Source: Leucaena leucocephala (lineage: Eukaryota; Streptophyta; Magnoliopsida; Fabales; Fabaceae). From it: a stretch of 64,000 bases of DNA. Of the stretch, positions 55,262 to 64,000 are shown piece after piece (within the stretch, counting starts at the first letter, position 1; every line of letters starts with the position of its first letter). The notes beneath the pieces are model-generated. The model searched no databases, was not told the origin of the DNA, and saw nothing but the letters and a program-made list of their open reading frames with translations. The position numbers and the translations under genes were made by a program. The DNA lies in the NCBI GenBank assembly GCA_037074615.1, contig CM073552.1, positions 20,622,019 through 20,686,018 on the forward strand, written 5' to 3'.

Positions 55262-58130
55262 AATAAAGTTTCCAAATTTCAAATTTTCATTGCCTTTCTT
55301 GGCCTGATAGATTGACGTGCCTCTTCCTCCTCATATTTGTGATTGGAGCCAGCTAAATTTGTAGCTTCAAATAATCAATGTCCCATCTGTTCATCAAATA
55401 AATCCTTATACATCAAGTACACAATTGTTTTCTTCACATCAAATTTATTTTCAAAAACTGCTATCGCCTCCACTTAATCATCACAGTCTAGATTCGATAT
55501 TACCTCCTTCATCTCTACTTTTAAAGAATTTAGTTTGTCTTTACTGTATAGCAAAGTGATTGGCTTTGTATAATTTATGATCATTAAGTTAATTATACAA
55601 GATTCACATACTTTGTTACCCAACTCATATGAGAGGGAAATATATACAATAAATAGTCATCCCTTTTAAATTATTATCACCGTTAACTAGAGGCACTTCA
55701 AATTTTACAGAAACCCCTACACCCTTAATGTTAGCCAATAGTGGTAATTGTTGTCTAGGAGAATACAATAATCACTATACTTTGAAAGATTCAATCCCTT
55801 CACAATAGCATACACACGGCCTCTAATTTAACTATATAATATGCAAGTATAAATCTTCCTTTTAAAAGAGAGAAGAATCCAATTAGAATTCTCTAAAAGT
55901 GTACCAAAGACTTCAGCATTATTTTTTCCAATTTGAATTAAAAGATGTCCCAAGCAACTTTCAAGCCTCGAGATGTCCATATAATTTGGCACACAAGGAA
56001 TCAGGAATCTCCAATCCATCATCCAACAAAAGACTTTGTTGCTTTGGTTTACTACCATGGATTCTGTTTAGCATATTCCATAAAATTGATGATATGATGG
56101 CATGCCCCCATGTGTTGGAATAAGAGGTAGAGGATTACTTGTTGGGGACATCCAAGACCAGAAGAGAAGGAATCACATGATGTGATAATCCTTCATGACT
56201 ACAAATAGCATAGGTATGCAAGACTTTTGAATCTCGCTAAAGAAAAGGGTATTTGTTTTATTGTAGGAGCAATTAGAGTTGTCAAAGATTCCATTTGCTC
56301 AATGTCCTCCTCTAGCTTTTCAATATTCATAAAACCAGAAAGAATGAGAGTTTTTAAGCATTTTAATCTATAAATGCTTCTTGGGAGATTACGAAGGCCA
56401 ATACAATCCTCCAAATCAAGTAGAACAAGTTTATGAAGAGGCCCAATAAAATGATGTATCATGGACAAACTTGGACAATCTTTGAGGATCAACTTTTCAA
56501 GATGTGGTAGTTTTAAAAAATCAATAGTTTGCATCAAGTAATGAGAGTGGCTGAGATTGACGATTTTCAGCTTCTTCAATAACTACAACGAAAGCTTTCA
56601 ATTTCAAAGTGAAAACATTGTTTTCAAACAATTGAAAATTAGTTATAGAAGGGAAAAAACAGATTGTCAAATACTTGTCTGGAGAAGGTAACTCATAATT
56701 CAATATGATGGTGTAATGTCTAGATCTATAGAAAGACATATAAAGGGAATGTGAAGTAAAGAAGCTATGAAAAAATATCTAAAATAAAGATTTATCAATA
56801 AGTCTGTAAAATATAAAATCCAATGAAAAATAGAGTAATATATTTACACGTCCCAAATCCCTTTCCCCACATCCATAAACTTTGAATCTAATGCCAACAA
56901 ATTAACTAAGCTTTTTGAGTCATATACTGACAAAAAAAAAAGGAACTACAAAATTACAATAATACTATATCACAGGAACTATTTACCATAATGCAAAAAT
57001 TTGAAGTATTTTGGTAATTTTTAAGAGAAACTAGGCTTCCTGTCAGCAATTTGGCATTTTTTTTATTTTTCAATTTTTTTGTAGTTATGGTTCAAACAGC
57101 CAACAAACTAAGTATTAATTTTACATACCTGAGATTTCTTCCACACTTGTTTGAGGTTGCTGTATTCCAAATCAATAGCAACTAATATCTTTTGATAAAA
57201 GTTGCTAGGAATGTATTTTACGGGAAAGCATGCTTGTAAAGCTATTTGAAATCTCTACTGATGTATCTATAGTCTCCTCTAAGTTGCATATTGTCAAAAC
57301 AAAGAAATCTAAGTCTCTTCATCTTTTTAAATGCTTCTGTACCAAAATGCAATTTTTCACTTTGTGACAACTTCAAAGAGAGTCCTTCAATAGTCTCTGT
57401 TCCCTGCAAAAATGAAAGCATATTGAAACCCAAGTGTGTGCGCACTTATGTTATTTGTTTGCGTTTATTGCAATACATGTTAACATGAAGCAATAGCTCG
57501 AGCAACTTTATGAAACCATAGCCTACTTCTCTTCCCAAGCTCCTTTATTGAGATTTTTCACGAATTATTTCTCTTCCCACGTCTCGCAGCAAATCATGCA
57601 TATCAAGCTTGTCCTTTTCATCAATGGTTACAAGGCTTCACTCCACAAGGGTATTGATTCCAATGTCAGCAAAAAAATTACAGCCATTTAATATCTGCGT
57701 CACTTCATTTCTGTCCATCCTAAGAAAGAAGTAAGATATGTCAAAGAATATTTCTTTCTCCGAATCATCTAAACCATCAAAGCTTATTTTTTTAGCTTCT
57801 TTTGTATCTTGTTATTGGGAATTTTTTTAAGTTTCTTCAATACCCTCTCCCATTCATCCACTTTTCTATCAAATAAATAGGAGAAAGGACTTCAAGTTCT
57901 AATGGAAGTCCCCCAGAGTAAGCAACTATATTTCTTGAAAGCTTATTGAAATATTCTTTAGGACTTTCTTGTTTAAACGCATGCCAACTAAAAAGCTCAG
58001 TAGAATCCCTTTCATCCAAATTCTTCATTCTATAAACACGACAGCCCATTTTAAGGAGTAGACATTTATTTCTAGTCATGGTGATTATTGCACTTCCCAT
58101 TTTAAACCAGTGACGATGGAATCCTTGACA
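55262..58130 (-). pseudogene. TNL, copy B: NBS, LRR and C-JID, with stops
   Basis: The NBS exon (about 58,130-57,530) begins at RNBS-B (GSAIITMTRNKCLL). It shows STELFSWHAFKQ, YSGGLPLELEVL, then in other frames NVTQILNGC-type RNBS-D and LVE*SLVTIDEKDKLDMHDL, with an intact MHD but TGA in place of arginine. Exon 57402-57129 is the NBS-LRR linker (GTETIEGLSLKLS, EAFKKMKRLRFLCF, PVKYIPSNFYQKILVAIDL). The LRR exon 56589-56199 is open (LKIVNLSHSHYLMQT, LEKLILKDCPSLSMIHHF, LVLLDLEDCIGLRNLP). A post-LRR segment follows, broken by stops, and a C-JID relic lies at 55,262-55,570. TIR, P-loop and kinase-2 are missing; at 58,130 the gene meets an inverted TNL relic. Confidence 0.88.
56760..57128. other. 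Intron of the copy-B TNL
   Basis: AT-rich intron DNA between the linker and LRR exons. Nothing else seen. Confidence 0.6.
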
Positions 58131-58179
58131 ACTCTAGTGGCAAATCTATAATTGCAATCACACATGTGCCTGTATCATT

Positions 58180-58440
58180 GTTGAGGTTGAAACACATTAA
58201 ATATGTGTCTCTATGTGGCTATGAAGGATTAACACGTGATTTATTTTCATCTCTTGTTTGGCCTTGGATGTCCCCAATAAATCATTCGAAGCCCTTGTTC
58301 CAAGCATTTGGGATGATGAAGCAATAAGGGTTTGGCATCTTCATCTTTCTCAATGAACACATTTCTTGCACATGTTTTGACACTTGAATTAATAATGTAC
58401 ATAATGCTTCTATCAATATCATGCGTTATACTTTAACATC

Positions 58441-58489
<49 letters not shown>

Positions 58490-59300
58490 GTAGTGATATA
58501 GATGTTTATGATTCAGGGATGCAGTGAAAGAGGGTTTGGAGTTAGTTCACTTACTAGAGACAATTATACTTATTGGCAGAATTTTAAAGGTGAAGGATCT
58601 TCTATATTCTTTGGAGTTCCTCAAATTAATGGCAAAAGCTTGAAAGGACCGTACAAAGGGCACCATTAAACTCTACGAGAAAGATGCAACAAGTTCCTCA
58701 AAGGACGAAGATAACTGCAAAAAATAATTTCAAATTTGGAGGCTGGTAACAGAGTGGAGGTTATAATCACTTTTGTATATGAATTGAGAGTGAAAAATAT
58801 CCTTGTCTATTTGGTAGATGTCAGCAAGAGAATTATGTATTGAATGTCTCCAACAGCATATTTGTAAGGATAATGTTGGATGTGAAACCAAGCTCTACCG
58901 AAGTGCATGTTCAAATCTATATGACGTAAACAGAAATTTTCTTAGTAGTCAATATTCTTTTATTATTTATGCAAAAGGTATTAACCTTTTGGTTTCTTTT
59001 CTTAAATACCTAGGATCTGGCTTGAAGGAATTTGATGGCAATGATATTTCTACGTAATTAGTTTATGTAAATGCATGCTTCACAAATCACAATTTTTGTT
59101 GGACCCAAGGTACTATAGGTAAAAAGATTTTTGCATGCAAAATGTGATGAGGCAGAGCCATTATCATGTTTATCTGTTATGATGTTTATCTAAACTGAGT
59201 CATTTGCCATTGTATATTGTCTGGCTTCACTTGCAGTATCGTTATATATTCAATGTGCATGTCTGAGTCATTGGTTCTTTGATAAGATCCATTTCAGAAA
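58180..59300 (+). pseudogene. Inverted TNL 3' relic
   Basis: The + strand encodes KYVSLCGYEGLTRDLFSS and LVWPWMSPINHS, the conserved block after TNL LRRs. Then come YWQNFKGEGSSIFFGVPQIN and GKSLKG of the C-JID, broken by stops and a frame change. The DNA at 59,090-59,280 matches the 3' flank of the + strand relics at 26,340-26,870 and 50,570-51,100 (GTGATGAGGCAGAGCCATTA). It is therefore a third, partial copy of that gene's end, lying head-to-head with the minus-strand TNL. Confidence 0.8.
58440..58489. repeat. Compound (GT)n(GA)n microsatellite
   Basis: About 7 GT units followed by about 16 GA units. Confidence 0.97.
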
Positions 59301-59514
59301 CTAAAACGAAACATTTGACAAGTGGAATGTTGTTAATTATTTTGCATTAACTTGTCAATAGTACCCTCCCACTATTCACATGTTTTAAGTTGTCAACGAA
59401 TATTGTCACGTGTCAATGAAAGTAAGGGTAAGGGAGTCTTTTTATAATTGGAATCTCTCACCTACAAATCCCTTAGACTTGACAATATAGTTTGTAAATC
59501 TGGTGAGATCTCTA

Positions 59515-59957
59515 AGGGTCTGTTTGGATTATTTTTTGGAGAATAAATTCTGAGAAGAACAGATTTTGGGAAGAATAGATTTTGAAAATGGAGATGTTTA
59601 AATGATTAGTAGCAGAATCACTTTTTCATATTAGTAAATTACCAAAAAAGGTATGATTTGATTAAAAGTAGGAGAGAGGAAAGAAAGTAGAGAAGAAAGA
59701 GGAGAGATGAGAGAGGGTAGAAAATAGAGATGAGAGAGGAGAGAGAGTGCAAGAAAAAGTAAGGGTAAGATAGTAATTGGATAACCCATAAGCTCTTTTA
59801 CTGTTCCAAAAGTTAATTTCAATAGTTTATTCAAAACCATGGTTTTAAACCATAGTTTTGCCCAAAATTATTTATAGACAAATATGACTGTTTGTTTAAA
59901 ATTTTCTCAAATCAAGATTTTGCCCAAAACTATAGTTTGAAACCATGGTCCCAATAG
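59515..59957. mobile_element. MITE-like element with internal inverted repeat
   Basis: Starts AAGGGTCTGTTTGGATT and ends CCCAATAGGCACTAAG. Inside, AACCATAGTTTTGCCCAAAA and an inverted partner (about 59,845 and 59,925) form a hairpin. It resembles the element at 8,766-9,174. The purine-rich middle (59,660-59,760) is a GAGA-type tract. Confidence 0.5.
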
Positions 59958-60241
59958 GCACTAAGTAATCAATTATCTTACATAGGACTTGAGAATAATT
60001 TTCTCTAGAAACTATAGGCTATAATTTTAAAAATAAAAAATAAACCTTATTATAATAGTAATACAAAAGAGAAGTTATTGTAGTATACTACTTGAATATT
60101 TAACGTATAATTTTTTTAATAATTATAATTAGTCCCAATATATGATTACATGAATTCAAATTATGCGATTTGAAGAAACGAAGTGGGTAAACAAATAATT
60201 GAAACACACTTGGACACATATTAATAAATTCTTGGTACACT

Positions 60242-60267
60242 CTGTGTGTGTGTGTGTGTGTGTGTGG
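60242..60267. repeat. (TG)n microsatellite
   Basis: About 12 TG units just downstream of gene Z. Confidence 0.95.
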
Positions 60268-60283
60268 ATATATAAACACAAAT

Positions 60284-60292
60284 GTGTTTTTT
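60284..60292 (-). terminator. Possible polyadenylation signal of gene Z
   Basis: AATAAA on the minus strand about 65 bases after the gene Z stop codon. Confidence 0.5.
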
Positions 60293-60353
60293 ATTCATGA
60301 ACTATAATATAATACAATAACAAACTGTTCTTACAGATAATCCAACTTCAAAT

Positions 60354-62734
60354 TTACTTACGTATGATCACTTTTGCAGATGAAGTCTTGTACCAACTCA
60401 TGAGTTTTGCTATGAATTCTGAAGGAAAAAAATGGAAATAATTGCTCAATAAGTAATAATTGCATTTTTTTTTCTCAAAATTTTACTCTCCAATCACATA
60501 AGAATTATTAGATTAAAAATTAAAATTTATATTACTCAACCATAAAATTTATATTAGCATTCATATTATTAGATTTTAGCTGGAACATAATAATGACTCT
60601 CTCCAATCAGAGTCTTGTTTGTAGATTAAATTTATGTGAATCATGATTTATATAAAACACTAAGTACTATAATTAAGCATACTTGTTAATTACGTGATAA
60701 ATCAAATCAATTTTATGACCAAAATTTATTAGATAATGCAAAAAGGAAAGGTATTTACCTTCAACTTCAGAGTAACTGCGAGCATTAATCTTCTTTGTTA
60801 TTTCATTGTTCTTTTCTTCGGATTGTCTTTCTTTGTCGTGAGGATGACCAGAATGGTTCCCACTTCTCATCTTAATTCCATGAACTTTCTGCAGTTGGAT
60901 TTAAAAAAAAAAAAACAAAGTCATTTACGTAATATATTTATCCTAGTAAATTTATCACAAAAATTAATTCATAAATCACTTATATTCTCAAAATTGAGAG
61001 AATCCTTTACATGATTATACTCCTTCTCGAGTTTTTCAAACCCTGGTTTTAGTGATTCATCCATCAGAGATTTTAGCTCTGATACCAAATACTGTATCAA
61101 CAAATTAAAAATATCATCCTCAATATTATAATTAAAATATATATATCAAAATAGAAATTTGTGAAAAAACATATTTAAATGAATGTGTACTTACCTTGTA
61201 AACAAAGTCGGGTGAAACGTTGTGAACATAAGACTTTGAAGCTTCACATGAATCATGTATAACCTGTTGAAAATAAATCATCAATAATATTATAACTTGC
61301 TAGATGGATATCTATATATATATATATATATATAATATTCGAGTGATAGAAGATTTTTATTATAAAATAATTAGATTTTTTTTCATGTGCGCATGATTCA
61401 AACCTTATTGAAACATATGAATAAATATTAAATGGGAAAAAAATAAAGTTACACTATTCTTAAATTACAAGTAATAGAGACTACGTACATTTAATACATG
61501 GAGAAATATATGTGTTGAATTATATATAAATGCAGTACTTACTGTTTTGAAGTTTGCTCTTTAAGTATATTCTTTGCAATATTTGAGATGTCATCTTCCC
61601 ATCCTGTTAATATAAATATGGAGTGTAAATTTGTTTAAAGGTTGACCGTTTAACTTCATGATATTTTCATATACTATATATGTTCCTATGGGAAAAAAAC
61701 AAAGAAAGAAAGAAAGTTGGCATCTGGTAAATAAAATTTATTTCGCTTAAAAAAAATAGTAACACAAAAAATCCATGGTTTTGTCGATTTTCGTTTGAAA
61801 CCAAACATGCACTAAATACCAAATATCCTAGTGATACGTTAGTGCTCTTATAAGTGAAAAGTTGTAGGTCTAATCTCACTTATAATATCTAAGGCTGTTA
61901 ATTAGAACAATGCACTAAATACATTTTCCCCAATTTTTCTCAATATTTCTCTTGATCTAAAACATTTTCTCTCATAAAAGAACTTTGAATCAAAATTACA
62001 TACCTTTGGATGGAAACATAGACATCAGTGGTGGTGGCTGCGGCAACGACGGTAATTGAATCGGTGCCGGTGGCGCCGATAACGTATGCTGTCTTTCGAA
62101 ATCCGTCATCTCATCCTTACCACCTAAGCATAAACCTATGTTAAACCGAAAGGATGAGAAGCCTGTTGGCACAACACCTCCTCCTCCTCCTTCCTCAAGT
62201 TTACGAATCGCCATTGCTAGAGAGCTATCAGTGAGGAGGCCTCTGAAATACGGACTACACTCGTACGCTCCTTCAACCTCATGAATATTTCTCCAACCAT
62301 CGTCATGATGCGATCGTAGGTGTTGTCCTCCATGATGAATATCCAGTGAAAAATCTGCAAGCCCTTTGTAGTACGGAGCTTCAGAAGTCGTACCCGTCGG
62401 CGGAACCCTAGAATTACTATTATTATTATGGCCACTGCCATTGTTCAGATTGTTCTGGTGATGATGATGATTCTGAGAACCATATTCGTTGTTAATATCG
62501 ATAGGTTTGTAAGGGAGACTTGTTTATCTCATGATCATATGCTCGAAGATCAATGCCTTTTCTTCTGAGTTTAACCTTCGTTACAGTAGGGTTTGATGAA
62601 GAAGATGAAGCCTTTGAGGAAGAAGGTATAGCGGCACGTGATGATGCGGGTGAGATCACGTGAGATTTGGGGGAGAGCTTTGTTTAAGAAAAAGCTGAAG
62701 CGGCGTCACGAAGCGTTGCATTTGGAGACGACAT
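60354..62734 (-). pseudogene. Gene Z: unrecognised six-exon gene with three lesions
   Basis: Exons are 62734-62004, 61603-61543, 61263-61195, 61091-61011, 60888-60759 and 60418-60354 (stop TAA). Splice sites are canonical. The N-terminal half is low-complexity (HHHHQNNLNN, Ser-rich and Pro-rich runs) with a conserved-looking DGWRNIHEVEGAYECSPYF block. The later exons encode helical segments (WEDDISNIAKNILKEQ, YLVSELKSLMDESLKPGF, EFIAKLMSWYKTSSAK) and a charged linker (HDKERQSEEKNNEITKK). I know no family for it; a nuclear regulator is only a guess. Lesions are TAA at 62,684-62,686, a +1 frame change near 62,516, and one base too few at the exon 2/3 junction (ACA|GTAAGT where ACAG|GTAAGT would keep frame). 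Translation could start after these, so it might be partly functional. Confidence 0.6.
61313..61336. repeat. (TA)n microsatellite in a gene Z intron
   Basis: About 12 TA units. Confidence 0.9.
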
Positions 62735-62739
62735 AATTG

Positions 62740-64000
62740 CAGTGTTAGAATGTTAATGTGATGAATCGGTTGAGAGAAATGAGGAATGAAGGAGACGGAT
62801 ACGAGTGGGATCTATGAGAAGAAATAATTAATGGAAGTGATGAAGAATCCAAAGAGGGCGATGAGTTTGAGAGAATAAAGCACATTATACGTTATGAACC
62901 ATGTAACATATACAGTGTTTGACTTCAGGGCCAGCAGCATATTATTAATGCATGATTAAATAAATAATCCAATCATCATCCATAGTCCATAATATTACCC
63001 GATCTTTAATATATGACTTATTTAATTAATTTAATTAGATTAAATAAAATATTTAAATTAGTTAATATGTCATTTTTTTTAAAACATAATAATCATCTTC
63101 CTTAACTCCTTTCCTCACTTTCTTACTTTATTATTATTGATGGAGTATCAATAGAAATAATTTAAAAAGAAATTGATAAATATAAAATATAATTTTTATA
63201 TTTAGAATTAAGATCATCTTCACAATTAAATCTTATATTAAGGATAGAAGAAGTATTATTAATTGCTTGTGGGGAAAAAATCTATAGTTCTTGAATCTAG
63301 AATAGTCTATAATAATGTATGATTTATTTTTTATATTTATCATGTTTTCCTAAATTGTTTATATTGATACTTCTTCAACAATAATATCAAGTATGGTGGG
63401 TTTTTCTTTTGCAATAAGGGTAATTTAAAAAAATATATATCATATTTATTATGATAAATTAATTTCGTTAATCTAATTAAATTAGTTAAATAGTTTTTAT
63501 AATAAGAATAAAATGAGTACTACTCCTTCCAATTCTAAATGCAAGAACCAAACAATTAATTTGTAAAGGTTAAAAAAAAAGTTAATTAGTTATTTATAAA
63601 TTAAAAATGTGGATTAATTTTTTTAAAGTACTATCTTTAATAATTTATATTAAAGCTATCCGTTGGTACAAACCTCTTAGCATATCAACCCATAATCACT
63701 TGGTTGATAGATGAGAACCCATGCCACTAATTCTGACCATGAGTCGGTATATTAGATATAATCATGGTTGAGTAATATATTTCATTTTGAACAATAATTA
63801 CAAATGTATCATTATATAAAAAAAGAAATATTTCATTTTTAAATAAAAGGAAAGGACAAACAGACCAAAGTATATTTTAATGGAAATAGTTTCATTGGAT
63901 AATTTAGATTGTCACTTTCCAAGGTTATATATTTCGTAGGGTATAAAGACTATTAAGTGAATAACAATGAGAATATATATATATATATATATATATAAAC
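62740..64000. other. Upstream DNA of gene Z, then AT-rich intergenic DNA
   Basis: No supported coding sequence. An (AT)n run lies at about 63,975-63,997. Confidence 0.6.

Larger units (their letters stand above)
32193..57456. repeat. Tandem segmental duplication, copy B
   Basis: At 32,193 DNA matching the end of copy B (GTTATTT at 57,450-57,456) is joined to DNA matching the start of copy A (TTAAAGTCTT, 12,587) with one shared base. Minus the gypsy element, the solo-LTR-like element and their extra TSDs, copy B is about 14.8 kb, the same as copy A. Confidence 0.93.

Overview
This is nuclear DNA of a dicot, probably woody. The signs are AT-rich intergenic DNA, intron-split genes, TIR-type NLR (TNL) resistance genes (a class essentially absent from grasses), an MLO gene, and nested plant LTR retrotransposons. 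I cannot name the species. No rRNA, tRNA or CRISPR was recognised.

Left part (1-12,586). A minus-strand NLR piece reads TIR, NBS, then a second TIR through phase-matched splice sites, and is cut by the window edge. The second TIR carries an in-frame stop. Next come relics: a frameshifted GH17 beta-1,3-glucanase, a nested repeat array (5.64-6.39 kb), a homeodomain fragment with a WFCHRR recognition helix, and a non-autonomous CACTA-like element that ends just where an MLO gene loses its C-terminal exons.

Central part (12,587-57,456). This is a direct tandem duplication of a unit of about 14.8 kb. Copy A is 12,587-32,193 and copy B is 32,193-57,456. The junction base can be read at 32,193. Each copy holds, in order: the 5' part of MLO (-), a decayed TIR-NBS-TIR NLR (+), two small genes X and Y (-), and the 3' part of a TNL (-). 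After duplication, copy A gained a Ty1/copia element (16,102-20,842, 5-bp TSD, LTRs that read identical) and a tRNA-type SINE (23,718-23,908). Copy B gained a 7.7-kb Athila-like gypsy deletion derivative (36,604-44,290) and a 2.77-kb solo-LTR-like element (44,372-47,145). The other copy shows the single-copy target site in three of the four cases. Deletions differ between copies, so most NLR and MLO copies are pseudogenes. Gene X is the only gene open in both copies.

Right part (57,456-64,000). The copy-B TNL runs into its NBS exon, where it abuts an oppositely oriented TNL C-terminal relic. There follow a MITE-like element, an unrecognised six-exon minus-strand gene Z with three disabling lesions, and AT-rich DNA.

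As a whole the window looks like a birth-and-death NLR cluster with an embedded MLO locus, reshaped by tandem duplication and transposons. Most reading frames are fossils. The items most worth following are the TIR-NBS-TIR architecture seen twice, gene X, the exact duplication junction, and two unusual structures in the gypsy element: a phased array of GTCGCGAC palindromes and a long perfect-stem hairpin in both LTRs.
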